This document shows, piece after piece, positions 44,380 to 55,790 of a DNA stretch of 64,000 nucleotides. This DNA comes from Isoetes taiwanensis (taxonomy: Eukaryota > Streptophyta > Lycopodiopsida > Isoetales > Isoetaceae), in NCBI GenBank assembly GCA_021234155.1, contig JAJEKV010000083.1, positions 4,257,250 through 4,321,249 of the forward strand. Direction: 5' to 3'. Each line of letters begins with the position of its first letter. Position 1 is the first letter of the stretch. The notes under the pieces are model-generated. The model did not search any database, had not been told where the DNA came from, and worked only from the letters and a program-made list of their open reading frames with translations. The position numbers and the translations under genes are program-made.

Positions 44380-45012
44380 ATGGAGGGTGAGAATTCCAAT
44401 GGAAGTGATGGTTCTAAGCGTAAGTATGCCGACATTGGCCAGTGTTATGCCACAAAACAAATAAAGCGTGCGTGTTGATTGTCGGTGGATTGCATCCTCG
44501 ATTCTTGGCAAACGCTTCGTCGAATCAAAGACTAGTTTTTGTGATCGTTTGTTGCAAGATGACAACGAGGCTTTTTTCCTGTTTTTCGAACCTGTAATTG
44601 GAAATCCTTCCGAAGTTATTGTTATGAAATCAATGATCAGAAACTTGAAAGATGGGCTTCAAGAAGTAAAGTCTGCTAATAGCAAAGATAAATTGGCTGC
44701 AAAACATTCACTGTTAATATCAATGATTGTTGGAAAAAAAGGAGATATGAACAAGAATGTTTCTTCAAAATTGCTAAAGATCTGACCAAGAAATTTATCC
44801 AAAGCTGCAAAGAAGAAGGAAGATAATGTCATTAAGTGGAGCAAATGTATGGGCTTTGGCGGGAAGGATGCCAAGATCAAATAGAATCGATGATTCAATC
44901 AAATGTCGTTAAGTGAATTTTGGCTTGACAATACCAAAGTTTCACCAAAGGTTAGAGATGTCATGAAGAGGAGAACACAAGCAATACAATACCTTGATAT
45001 CTCACAGGTTTG
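44380..45012 (+). pseudogene. Element 2 transposase-like gene, N-terminal exon
   Basis: ATG at 44380 opens MEGENSNGSDGSKRKYADIG and QCYATKQIKRAC before a stop. One base over, the frame continues SSILGKRFVESKTSFCDRLL, LKDGLQEVKSANSKDKLAAK and VGKKGDMNKNVSSKLLKI. After further shifts VSPKVRDVMKRRTQAIQYLD ends near 45010. The order (N-terminal helices, LLSx-type segment, SP.xRDVxKRR) resembles the N-terminal half of a transposase family I remember from mosses, lycophytes and cnidarians. Continuity with the exon at 49064 is inferred from that family order; the Helitron lies between them. Confidence 0.55.
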
Positions 45013-45658
45013 CTCTTGTAATTGAATCAATTCAGTTTTGGAGATTATGTTTTCTTCCAAAATTCTTTCATGACTTTCTTACATACATTCTAGTTCTCGT
45101 TCCCGAGTGACCCATTAATGAATACACATGGTTTTCATGAAATGTATTGCATTTTACATTGTTTACATTTATACATTGTTTACATAGTAGCAGAAATCTT
45201 GCAGTGATGTGCTATTAGGTACTTTTTAGATGTACATCCATTAACACTTACATGTCCATGCAACTGCATTTACATGTACTTGAATATCAAAATTACATCA
45301 TTTTACATTTTAGTGTACTTTCAGGTAATGAAGCCAAACAAATCAGACATATGTACATTAGTTGTACTAATATTGTAACATTAATGTGATGTACTAATAT
45401 TGGAACATTAATTAGATGTACAATGGATGTACATTGGATGTACATTGTATGTACATTGGATGTACATAGAATGTCGATGGAACTTGCTGGCGTACATTAG
45501 ATGTCTTGATGTACATTAGATGTACATTAGATGTACATAGAATGCACCGATGGAACCTGTTGGATGAACATTTTATGTACATAGAACATACATTAATTGT
45601 ACAATAGTATAGTTCAATACTCTTTTGGCATCTGGTTGCCGACATCATTTTGCTAACA
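45013..45658. other. Element 2 intron or spacer with TGTACAT repeats
   Basis: No ORF of note. The part from about 45180 to 45620 is built from TGTACAT/ATGTACA units with connectors TAGA, TGGA or TAGAA (e.g. GATGTACATTGGATGTACAT). A 60-bp module ending GATGGAAC(T/C)TG appears twice, at about 45476 and 45550. Confidence 0.7.
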
Positions 45659-46743
45659 TCCTATATAATAAAATTATAGTGTATGTCTGTCGTGTGTGTT
45701 GCCCTAAATTGGATGGTCAAGATTTGATTCAGATTATGCCCAGACTGTCCAGATCACGTCCTAGATCAGGTCGGGTATGGTTTTTTTGAAAGCCCCTAGA
45801 GGGTTAGGGAGAATCCGCCGGCTTCTTCGGCACACAAGAAGATCTGGAAATCCGTTTGGAATTCCTCCGTTGGGCAGTGCAGGCATGGCTTTGCGATATG
45901 TTTTTTAGCTCCAAGATGGTCGCCACTCTGAATGGAATCAGGCTATAAGCTCGATCACAGAGCTTTGATGGAGCTTACAGGTCCAGGCTATGGCCGAAAT
46001 GGTGGCTATGAAGCTGGTTCTATGTTTGCAGTGGATATTGTCTTCCTCGGGATTTGTTTTGCAGTGGGCATCATGGCGTGCTTTTGAGAGTCTGGTTGGG
46101 AAGCTTGGCATAAGCATGTGTTGTTCGTGATATGGTTTGTGAGCACCGTGGTAATATGGCGCTTTTCTATGCAAGATTCTCGTGGTGGAGAAATCATTTG
46201 ATTTAGGGTTTGCAGTAGCTTGGCATCATATGCCAATGCGTTATTGAAACAGAGCAAGAAGCTTTTGGTTGCGATTTGCATACAAATAAGTTTTATGATG
46301 TTCCTTTGCTTGGCCTTTCTGATAAAGAGACAAATTGTGGAATCCACATAACGTATTCTTCTATCATATAGAGTTTTATTCCTTGAAAGCAGAAGTTTGG
46401 CTTGGAAATGTTTTTGATCTTCAGCAATTATAATGAATGTGACATTTGATTTTTTGGTTTTTAGTTTGTGGAGCTGTTGGTTGCCTATATTTGCAGTTGT
46501 GAGGTAAGAAATGTTCATGCACTCTGTTATACATATCCAACAAAAAGAAAGCAACATTTGATTTTTCGTTTTTCGTTTTTTCTGCCATAGCCATGCATTC
46601 TTCTATTATGGCAGACTGAGAAACAAAATCTGAGGTCCGATAAGTTCAAGCCGCAACGTATGGATGGAATGGATTGCCCACCTAATATTTTCAGCTTTAA
46701 TTCATTGATTCGAGGTCTCAAGAACTTGAGAATTTGAACTCCC

Positions 46744-46880
46744 AAGACAGTTATGCAGCTCTGTTAAGTGCAAGGCAATTTCAAGTTCATATAGAAACTA
46801 GCATTGTTGTAGAAGACAGTTATACAGCATTGATAAGTGCAAGGCAATTTCATGCTCATGTTATTCAAACAAGAGAAACC
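46744..46880 (+). repeat. 67-bp tandem duplication inside the Helitron
   Basis: GACAGTTATGCAGCTCTGTTAAG... at 46746 and GACAGTTATACAGCATTGATAAG... at 46813 continue as GTGCAAGGCAATTTCA in both. Conceptual translation gives SYAALLSARQFQVHI and SYTALISARQFHAHVIQT, faintly like pentatricopeptide repeats. Too short and broken to call a gene. Confidence 0.5.
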
Positions 46881-49007
46881 ATCTTATTTCGGATCATGCA
46901 GTCAAACAGGTTTAATCCAATTAGTCAAGAATTTGAGAATGGGGTAAATACATTCGTGTTGGTGATATTAGTTCAGAATTTGGTTCTGACATTTATATTG
47001 GCAACCCTGCATATGAAATGTCGAAGCACTCGAGATGATGGATCTGGTCACATATACAAGTGTCCTGATTACATCTGCAGAATTTTTGGCATGGGGCAAA
47101 TACATTGATGCCTGTTATATGAAAGGCATGAACTGCATGAACTAACTCCAGGTAAAAGTTATATTTCCTCTTCATGTCAACAATACAGCAGGTTAGAACT
47201 TGAACTAGATTTAGTAATTTAGTATCACTCTATACTTTGATTGGAACAATAATACTAATATTATACATCAAATGTCTCAGCTTTCTGAAAGATTGAACCC
47301 TAAGCTAGCCATGTTAGTTACGTTGTTTTGCAGGAAAAGAAACGCTTGAAAGTACATAAATGAACATGGATGACATCATCAGTTAAAGACATTGGCAAGC
47401 AGTTTGTGCAACTCCTCATAGCTTTCAGAATTTTTCTTTGGTCTATGAGTTGTATAAGAGGTATTTCTGATCCATGATCAAGATAAAAGCTTAGGCAACG
47501 GACGAAGCTGTTGTATACACAGATTGGAAGCAACCATTGACTGCATATGTGCTTGGCATTGTAGATTCAAAGAGAGGAACTACATAATAATACATGTGGA
47601 AAATAGTACCAGGTAAAGACCACTATCCTACATACGCCTTCTAGACATTTGAAACCATTATTGGGTTAGAAAATGGTTCTACCTCTCCATCTATATATAC
47701 TATTTGATCTCCAGAACTTAGCAAAGGAATTATTGCATTGTAAAAAATATTTTATTTAGCGACAATATGCAAACACAAAATTCCCCCATAGCATTTATGA
47801 ACTTCATTTATATTGCATGTATTGCTTCAGATTTGAGTTCAACATCGCAATAATGGTGTGTCTTGATGCAAAATAAATATATAAACACGGTGTTGCTTAT
47901 CTATGTCCATTTGGCCTTCCAAAATCAATTAATCCACAGTCTTTTACTTCCCATGAAGATGCCCCCCACTCTTCTCTTCTACAAGCACATGGAATGCCTT
48001 ATCAGATTGTAGATGTGCGAACAATGCGCTTGCATTTGTTCATTTTGACACCTTCATATAATGCCACATCATAGGTCGTTCAATTTGATACTTCCCAATG
48101 ATGTCATATTATGGAGTGCTATGAATAACAATAAATTCAAATTGTTGCATCTATGAAATTTTGGTTTTGAATTTTTAATTATGTTACTTGCGTGCAACTT
48201 ATAGCAAATACGTTGCTTTTATAAACAACAATCTCAAATGCATGATTTTGTCAAGTGTGAACCTTTGAGCATTTAGATATACACTATTACAAACCATATT
48301 CACAAGCGCATGGAATGTTGACTTGGTGCTACCATTGACATATTTCCAACTTTGCCTAGGTGACTAAAAATAGAAAAATTTGGACCCTAATATCCAAATG
48401 TAAAGGGAACGTTACCTACATAAAAGTCCACAATAGTATCACTATAATACTGATATTATTAGTGTTCAACTTCATAAATATTCACATATTATATTTCAAT
48501 ATTAGTTTTTACCACAAGGTTTTGAGCATGTATGATCTTTATGTATACTGGAGTTGATGACTCCAATTCATCATTTACAATATCCTAGCTTATGCCCAAC
48601 CTCACAAAGAGTTATAGACTTCGACTATAGCCTTACTTCAAAATCTGCCGGTTAACCTTACTCACTGTGACTTACTATGAACAAGCACCGTGTTGTTCTA
48701 CCCATGGATACTGATGCAAGACTATCTAACATGAAGGATCTAGGTTTCCTTTAAAACGTGGTTTCATGCCTTTCTCAGTTGGAAACAAAGTGGCAAACAG
48801 GGTATTGGAATCCTGGGGAAAGCTAGAAAGTGATGTTCGATGAGCCAGCATAGCATTAGGTAGTTGGTTAGCTAAATCCTAACCAAGCCAGTGATGCTTA
48901 GCTGATCTTTTTAGATGATCAACCATTTAAATCATTGGAAAGTTTTTGTTATAATAACAAAAGTTATTTCCCATTGCGGCCAAAATATTTACAGGCTCCG
49001 GACTTAT

Positions 49008-49024
49008 GCCCAGCAACGCTGGGC
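49008..49024 (+). terminator. Helitron 3' hairpin
   Basis: GCCCAGC, loop AAC, GCTGGGC: a 7-bp perfect stem 11 bases before the CTAG end. It serves as the replication terminator in Helitron rolling-circle transposition. The second Helitron at 62431 shares stem, loop and tail. Confidence 0.88.
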
Positions 49025-49063
49025 ACTATTACTAGTGGTCTTTAATGCTTTTGTTATTGCAGT

Positions 49064-50893
49064 CTGAGCTTTATCAACAGTTTGTATCTCAGAATCCTGA
49101 TACCAAAATTCGCCTTCGACAGTTCGAGTATCTGAAACCTGATTGCATAAGGAAATTGAAGGAGAGAAACACATGTTGTTAAGTCAAACATGAGCAAGCA
49201 GATCCATGCGAAAGGCCTTCAATGATACGAGGAGATCCCTACATGTTAATTGCACTTGTCAGCTGCGAGTTGTTCGTGGCATCCCAAAGAAACAATGGAG
49301 TATGTCAAGCAAACAAGAAGACTTTTGATAATGTTAGTATCTTGTGGAGGTCAACATTTTGCGAAATATGTGACGGATGAATGGCATAAACTAAAATGCA
49401 TCAAAGGCGAATGTGATGAATGTGGAGTGAAGAAATTAGACATCTGTCCAAACGAGGAAGATGGAATTCAGATGTGGACCCGGCAAGTATATGCATATGT
49501 CAATGAGTCATCCAAAAAGGTACATCCGTAAGGCTTAGATTAGTTGATCGAGAATGACAAAGCATCTGCTTTGTTAAAGAACATGAAAAATCAGCTTGCT
49601 AAGTTCTGAGATCATAACTTTACAAAAGACAATGGCAGAGCAAACAGTTTAAAAGATGTGTTGAGAAACCGGTGATAATAGTGTGTTGTCCGTTGTTGAC
49701 TTTGCGAGAGAACTACACATTGAAACCCGGGACGAAGTGCAATCCGAGCATTGGAATCCCTCGATCAAATTAGTATTTTGGTCCATATTTCAATGATGAA
49801 AATAGAAGGTAAGCTTAAAAAACAAAGTGCATTTCTATGTTTTGGATGACGGAAGCATGACACTCATTTTGTGCAACATGGTTTTAAATTACATTTGGGG
49901 TGGCTTAAGAATAATGGAGGTGGACACATAAACCTTCATTATGTGTGGTCGGATGGTTGTGCATCTCAATTCAAATCTGACGGGCATGGTATGGAATCAG
50001 TAGATACCATGTTGAAAATAAAATTCGAGTGATATGGAATTTCTTTGGATCCGCCATGGGAAAGGCACACATGATGGCGAGGCTGGTATAGCAAAGTTGT
50101 GGCTTGAGAGCGAAGCAGAGAAAACAAAATGGCATGCCGCTGGATAAAAAAGAAACAAATTGTGCGGTTTTAAGGGCCAAGGAATCGGATTGTGAAAGGG
50201 TGTTTTGGGAGGTTGGAAAAACAGATGTGAACAAAGCAAGAAGCATTCAATTGCAAGACTTTACACGGTACTCGTGCAGATACATTCGTGGTCAACTATA
50301 AACCCAAAGAGATCCAACAAAGTTGCTATGCGAGACCACTCTCGTGCTTTTGTGATGCTTGCATTAACTTCAATTGGTTGAATTGTGAGAACATTAAACA
50401 TTGTGGAGAATGGTCTCTAAAAGTTTGGAGCCCACGATCATCATATTGCCTCTCGTGTTGAAGCTGAAAATGATGTGGATGTTTTGTATCAGGGAAGGGC
50501 GAGGTGGTTTAGATGACAATTGTAGGCTGTTTCAGATGTATTTGTGTCTTTTGCAGCACCGCACAATGTGGAAGGTGTTTCATACTATGTTCTCATGTGC
50601 ACCAGGGGAAAAGCATGCATTGGAAGAAGATTCAATTGATGACTATGGAAATGAATACTCTGGCGGCACTAGTGTCATTGAAGGACAATATTATGAACTA
50701 ATCCCAGGCTGCCACAATAAGTATAAACCGCTTCCTACTAAGAATGTTTTGGTACCTGCAGAATCTGTGATTGGGGTTCAATCCCATTCAAGAAAGTAAA
50801 ACACAAAGTCAAGGGGGCAAGCCAAAGATTTCACTTGCCGGATGAAGTCCATGAGACATTGTTATCACAACTTCCAAAGAATTGTAGATGACA
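49064..50893 (+). pseudogene. Element 2 transposase-like gene, C-terminal part
   Basis: An acceptor (TTGTTATTGCAG) precedes SELYQQFVSQNPDTKIRLRQ and FEYLKPDCIRKLKERNTCC. Then come a Cys-rich region LKCIKGECDECGVKKLDICP (49400-49450) and, near 49950, WSDGCASQFKSDGHGM. FFGSAMGKAH follows near 50045, after which KLWLESEAEK and SRYIRGQL-like pieces lead on. The C-terminal part (50400-50893) has EAHDHHIASRVEAENDVDVL, YGNEYSGGTSVIEGQYYELI and ends FHLPDEVHETLLSQLPKNC. The motif order (C-x4-C-x2-C...CP, then DGCxxQFK, then FG(S)xxGKxxxD) matches a transposase family known to me from seed-free plants and cnidarians; I cannot name its Pfam entry. Several stops and frameshifts. Confidence 0.6.
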
Positions 50894-51230
50894 TGGACTA
50901 AGTCGACCTGTAGTACTTTCCGAAATATTGTAATACTTTGTTATAAGAACTCAAGAACCGGACTACTTGAAGTGCATTATGTACATCAATGTACATAAGA
51001 TGTACAACCAATGTACATCTTATGTACATCTCGCTGTACATTCCGTAAATATTATAAAAATTTGTTAAGTGTAAGTTGATTAGAATTGAACACAAGAAAG
51101 TTGAATTGCATAAACATTAAAAATGGTTTCAGCCAAAGATAAGAAATGGGCAGGTTTTCATGTACAAATGGTTGATATATTTATATTGTGGACATAAATA
51201 CAACACACTAAAATGAGCATGGCTCATAAT
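50894..51230. other. Short intergenic region between convergent genes
   Basis: Separates the ends of the two convergent Element 2 genes. TGTACATC/ATGTACAT units recur at about 50975-51040. No ORF. Confidence 0.6.
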
Positions 51231-51644
51231 TCATGACCAAGCTTCAAAATGTCGGTAGGGAGCCCGATATCTTATGACTATTGCATCATGTCTTCCAGCC
51301 CGCCGAGGTGAAGAGATATCCTCTAAAGCAGAGTCCATGCGGTTTCTATAGCACGTGCCACCGGCAAACCTTTCCATCCTACATGGCTGCATCTTCCGGA
51401 CACGTGCCTTCCCCAAGGGTTGTGCAACAAGTGATTTGTTTGCCAATATACCTTTCATGGTTGCTCGTTCCTCATAATTTTCAATTTGCTCAACCTTTTC
51501 CCAAAGTTCGGAACAAGCAGTATAGAGGCGATAATCGGTCCCCAACCCTATGTACTTGCAACTTGTGTTGGTTTGTATTACCTCACGGGTGCAAAGCAGA
51601 ACTCTATCTCTTAGTTTCTTAATAGTCTTTTGTGTTTCATCCAT
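51231..51644 (-). CDS. Element 2 minus-strand gene, probable last exon
   Basis: A 137-codon open frame, MDETQKTIKKLRDRVLLCTR to YRAPYRHFEAWS, ending at the TGA on 51231. Basic and helical at the start, with no recognised domain. It lies about 30 bp downstream of the phosphatase-like frame, in the same orientation, and is probably the C-terminal exon of the same gene. It could also be a separate small gene. Confidence 0.45.
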   Translation of the reverse strand: MDETQKTIKKLRDRVLLCTREVIQTNTSCKYIGLGTDYRLYTACSELWEKVEQIENYEERATMKGILANKSLVAQPLGKARVRKMQPCRMERFAGGTCYRNRMDSALEDISSPRRAGRHDAIVIRYRAPYRHFEAWS

Positions 51645-51674
51645 TCATCTACAAAGCAAATGAAGATCACTTAA

Positions 51675-52553
51675 TTATGTATACACACTCATAATTGTAC
51701 CAATAAGAAAGACAAGAAAAAGAGTACTCAAGTGCAATGAACAAAAACTTTGATACATATATTCATAACATTTGAATTTGTACATCAGGCAAAGTCTGTA
51801 CCAACAATGGGCGGTCGAGAGGCCAATAACATGATGGCGGTTTCTCCATTCCTTGCTCAGATATTGACTAAATTTAGGTAAGTGAGCACCCAAGTTGTTG
51901 CCATAGTTTGCCAAACAAAAATCTGTTCCACCTTTCTCCGATATGCCATCTGCCGCATTAGTCATTGGATGCTCTTTCACATAAACTATACCATCTTCGG
52001 CCATTTTGAATCCATTAAGCCATGGAATGAGCTCCATGACAAGCAATCTGTCACCGGCTAATATCGGTGTCAAGAGAAAGGACATATGTAGCTTCCCACG
52101 TGATTCAAAGTGGATTTGTATCTTTAAATCGTCGACGAACCGTATGTCCATAGTACTCTGGGTACTCTTTCCATACCACAGCTAATGGTTTCACAAACAA
52201 CCCCTTTTGAGGTTCAGTAGGGTGTTTGTATGGCAGAGTCCAACACTGCTCCTGGCTGTAAACAAACTTCAGCTTTACGGAAAAAGCATCACAAATATGT
52301 TCCACAATTGGTTGAAGATTTTTAGAAGTGAGTGAAGACCAGATGGCAACATCAAACCCTTCTCTTACAAATGCTAACAGTGATGCTAACCCTGGCCCGC
52401 AGTAAAAAAACCTGTTTCCTATATTAAACTGAAGCTCATCTTTCTGGATCTGTTGGTATCTTGAGTTAATATTTTCATTCTTGTGCACACTCTTGCCCAA
52501 CACAGAATTTAAGTCAAAGATAATGAGCTTTCTCCCTGAATTAGATGATTCAC
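51675..52553 (-). pseudogene. Element 2 minus-strand gene: FCP1/NIF phosphatase-like domain
   Basis: After an acceptor (TTGCTGACAG, exon from 52553) the frame reads GESSNSGRKLIIFDLNSVLG. KLIIFDLNSVL matches the KLLVLDLDxTL start of the NIF/FCP1 HAD domain; the second catalytic Asp is Asn here (DLN, as in several plant NIF-domain proteins). FFYCGPGLASLLAFVREGFD, VAIWSSLTSKNLQPIV and WKEYPEYYG follow as expected. At about 52140 a one-base shift is needed to reach VDDLKIQIHFESRG (the DD motif) and LVMELIPWLNGFKMAEDGIV plus YVKEHPM, the domain's C-terminal end. Such domains dephosphorylate Ser/Thr, classically the RNA polymerase II tail. The shift may be real decay or a sequencing error. Confidence 0.75.
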
Positions 52554-52766
52554 CTGTCAGCAAGAAAACACTTGAGATTCACAATTTATAATTACATTTC
52601 AGATCACACAATTGAGAAAACACATTGATAATTACACGATTGTTATTTGCACAGGTGTAAGTGAGACAAATAAATTAATTTTTTCATTACTTATTGAGTA
52701 CAAAGAAGCTCGGAGCATGGCTCATACAAAACTGTAATTTACAAACAAGTCAAAGGGACTATCTAC

Positions 52767-52878
52767 CCTGTGTAGGAACAACTGCTTGTATATTCATCTC
52801 GCCTTCTACAATTAATGCCTCCATTAGATGATCCCTCCGTGACTTGGCATAGGCATCAGTGAACCAACTGGGTGTCAT
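52767..52878 (-). CDS. Element 2 minus-strand gene, internal exon
   Basis: 112-nt exon, acceptor CACCATGCAG and donor AGG|GTAGAT. It encodes MTPSWFTDAYAKSRRDHLME to EMNIQAVVPTQG. Joining to the next exon at 52553 is in frame (split Gly codon). The upstream junction with 53142-52950 is also in frame. Exon borders and phases agree, strong evidence for a genuine spliced gene. Confidence 0.72.
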
Positions 52879-52949
52879 CTGCATGGTGCACAAGTATTAG
52901 AGGACTATACCAACAAATAACTAATAGGAAAATAACATGTTCTACTTAC

Positions 52950-53142
52950 AAAAATGGAGCTTGGCTGTGCATCAACCACGGCATCTATGAATTTGTGCAT
53001 GTAAGCCACAATGTACATGCAAGGGTTGCTGGTACTAGTTTCTGGCATTTTAGGACAGAACACAGGAGCATCAAAGTTCTTCCTACCATGGCTTAAGCTG
53101 TTGGATCCGAGCATCATGTTATTGATCACAAGCTTATGAAAC
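52950..53142 (-). CDS. Element 2 minus-strand gene, internal exon
   Basis: 193-nt exon between acceptor CAATTTTGCAG and donor TTTTT|GTAAGTAG. Encodes FHKLVINNMMLGSNSLSHGR, KNFDAPVFCPKMPETS and MYIVAYMHKFIDAVVDAQPS. No recognised domain, but the frame is open throughout and continues in phase into the next exon. Probably a globular part N-terminal to the phosphatase-like domain. Confidence 0.7.
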
Positions 53143-53229
53143 CTGCAAAATTGCAATGTGAGAATAAATCAAGCATAAGAAATTGCAATAACGTAATAAT
53201 CAAATCATAAAACAAAACAAAACTCATAC

Positions 53230-54365
53230 TTACTTACGGACCACTTTAGCATCGGGTACATAACCTTTGACAGAGAGAGGATCTCGTATACTTGGGCTAG
53301 CTATAGATGGAAAAGAGCTTTTCACCGGACCAGCAAGCACAAGTATTGCCAATGCCACATTTGGGCCTTGCGGTTGGAACAAATATGTATTGGCATCTTG
53401 CAATCAAAATGCCATCCAGCCCTTCCTTTATGTTAGTGTTACGTGCATCCGCCCCCCCGCTCTTGAGGGAATTCACAAAATTGAAGGTGTCCTGGCCGAA
53501 CCGTGTAAAAACTTGTGTTTCCAATCGGATGGAAGATCGCTACAAAGGTACCGCACACAAATCCGAGAATACATATTAATACATAAGATGAGTGACTTAG
53601 GGAATGAAATAACATAAATATGTTGAAATGCTAGCCTACCTCCCATAGACATCTACCATCTTAGAGGTCAAGTCCGACTTCCAGCCAGAAACTTCGTCAA
53701 CATCACTTTGAAAGATAGAGGGTGCGGGCTTAGGAGGACAAATCCCTATAAGGAGTGAATGGAACCAACCTTTTCGGTCGGTTCACTAAACCGCACAAGG
53801 AAACAACAAAGATTAGCAAAAAGAATATATCTATTGTAATCAATTGTATATTACTCACCTTGTAAATTCATCACCGCCTTCAAATCTTACGTGGACTTCC
53901 GACCCTTATTTGTTATCACATCAATATTTTCTTGTAGATCCTCTTCCTCTTCCTGGTTCCGGCTTCGGAAGGATCGGGATCGCCTTCCTTCACTTCCAGT
54001 GATCGTGTCCTATGTACAAAAAAAAAATGTGGTTAATTATCATAAATCTGAGATGTTTAACAAAATTAGTTCATCTTCGACATACCTCTTTCTAAGTGGT
54101 GGAGATTTTCTTTTTGGAGGACATTTTTTTGTTGTTCTTTGGAGATTTTGCCCCTTTTTTTCCTCTTGGAGTGCCATCACCAAAGATTCTTTTGCCTCCT
54201 CTTTAGAGTGGACTCAACTACCAACTCGCCTTCCTCTTCCCCGTATCTCCCGGGATAAAATCTGGATCTGTGTCCTTTGTAGCTTCTTCCTACATGCATC
54301 CGTCGAACCGGGACCCGCAGATGATCTTTGAGACGTGAAGTCTGAATCTTTCTTAGCTTCTCCAA
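53230..54365 (-). pseudogene. Element 2 minus-strand gene, middle exons with NLS
   Basis: Three exon-like pieces. At 54365-54085 a basic, Ser-rich piece carries CPPKRKSPPLRKR, a nuclear localisation-type cluster, and ends at a donor AAGAG|GTATGT; it has one internal TGA. At about 53740-53643, ICPPKPAPSIFQSDVDEVSG to KMVDVYG ends at a donor (GGAG|GTAGGC). At about 53540-53235 are QVFTRFGQDTFNFVNSLKSG and, one base over, NVALAILVLAGPVKSSFPSI to GYVPDAKVV ending at GTAAGTAAGT. So the gene is split by a stop and a shift. No domain recognised; nuclear location is inferred from the basic cluster. Confidence 0.5.
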
Positions 54366-54739
54366 TTACTAATTTAGCACTTGGTGATGAAAGAGTTTAC
54401 ATTGCGGCCCAGCCATTGAAGGGTCTGCACACCACTGCAATCGCTTTAGCTTTCTCAAGTGCCATCCTCTCAATTTCCTCAACTTCACTTTGCCATGTTC
54501 GAGGAGGCACTGTTGTAGATGGTTCTATTACTGGCACTGTAAATGTCATTGGTGATCTGGAGCTGGAAGGTTGAGGGTCTACGATTCGGGCCCGCTTATT
54601 ATGCTCAAGAAAATCAGAAAAGAGAGTCGATGCAGATGGCTCAAGAACATCCGACCATTAAAGCCGCTCGGGATAGGAACGGCCTCATCTCAAAACAAAC
54701 AAATGATCTAAATTTCAATAGACATAAAAGAACATGAAA

Positions 54740-55215
54740 AACAGAACTAATGAGAAATATCCGGTACATTCTCGGTGCATGTACATTTCATGTACATAAA
54801 AGGTACCAAATGTACGTAACTACATTTAACTATAGCCAAATGTACATGTACATGTTCCTCAATGTACATAGAGGTACCTCAATGTACCCAGATGTACCCA
54901 GATGTACCCAGGTATCCAGTTAGGGAATGTAGATCTATGCCCAAAAAAAAGCACATATATGTAAAAAATGCACATACTTATGAATCCATCTACAGATGCA
55001 CTCTAAAGATAAATGCATGTACATCTATTTGCGCATGTAGACTCCATTAGAGAAATGTACAACTAATACAACCTGCAAATCCAAGCTCAAAAATAAAAGC
55101 ATCAATAAACAAGCAAATATATGCCTATGTACCTCTACGCTAGGTTGTACACTAAAAGTTATACATGTACAAGGAATAGCAATGCACTGAAAGCCATACA
55201 TGTAGAACTATGCAG
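54740..55215. repeat. TGTACAT repeats, right arm of Element 2
   Basis: GTACATTTCATGTACAT, AATGTACAT, GATGTACCCA(G) doubled at 54890-54912, and further single units to 55205. Mirrors the left cluster at 45180-45620. It falls in an intron of the minus-strand gene. Confidence 0.65.
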
Positions 55216-55790
55216 ATTACAATAACAAATATGAATTAAGAGAAATATAAGTTTAAATTAGTTGAGAGCAATGCATACCTTTCACAGCAGGGAAACCAAG
55301 TCAATTGAATGCCCTCATCCCGGATGCAACCTTTTATGCAATTATGTCTTTCATGGACCAGATAACACAAGCGTAAGAGGCAATAAGCATCTCTCGCATG
55401 GAGCTAGTAAAGAACAAACCGCTTTTGCCAAAGCCTTGGCCACAACAGTACATGAACCGAATGTGATGAACTGCTCTATAGAAGTAGCTCCCTACGGTAG
55501 GGCCTCGGGTGTAGAACAATAGGTCCTGCTCTCCCCATGAAATCCAAAATTTGTGAATGCCTTTGCTGAACCAATTCAATGCAATTAAGTTTTTCCTTTG
55601 CTTGTTCAATTGAGATTTCATGCCTTTCAATTTCTTTTTAGTTGCTTCCTCAAACCAATTTCTAGCTTAGAAGAGTCTTTGCTTTTATCATGTCTACTCA
55701 TAACCAAGTCTTCCAACTTGTACTTCAACACTCAAGATAACTTGATTTCCAAACAGGATCCAGGGACAATTTGTCAAATTCTGTTTTGTC

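Larger units (their letters stand above)
45659..49035 (+). mobile_element. Non-autonomous Helitron
   Basis: The 5' end TCCTATATAATAAAATTATA follows an A. The 3' end is a hairpin (GCCCAGC-AAC-GCTGGGC, 49008-49024), then ACTATTACTAG, followed by T. TC...CTAG termini, insertion between A and T, no terminal inverted repeats, and a 3' hairpin about 10 bp before the end are the Helitron hallmarks. No Rep/helicase frame is present in the 3.4 kb, so it depends on a partner. It sits in the gap between the two halves of the Element 2 transposase-like gene, upstream of the acceptor at about 49063. Confidence 0.9.

Noticed and set aside
44202-44435. Minus-strand ORF overlapping the transposase N-terminus
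   Set aside because: Shadow frame of the plus-strand exon.
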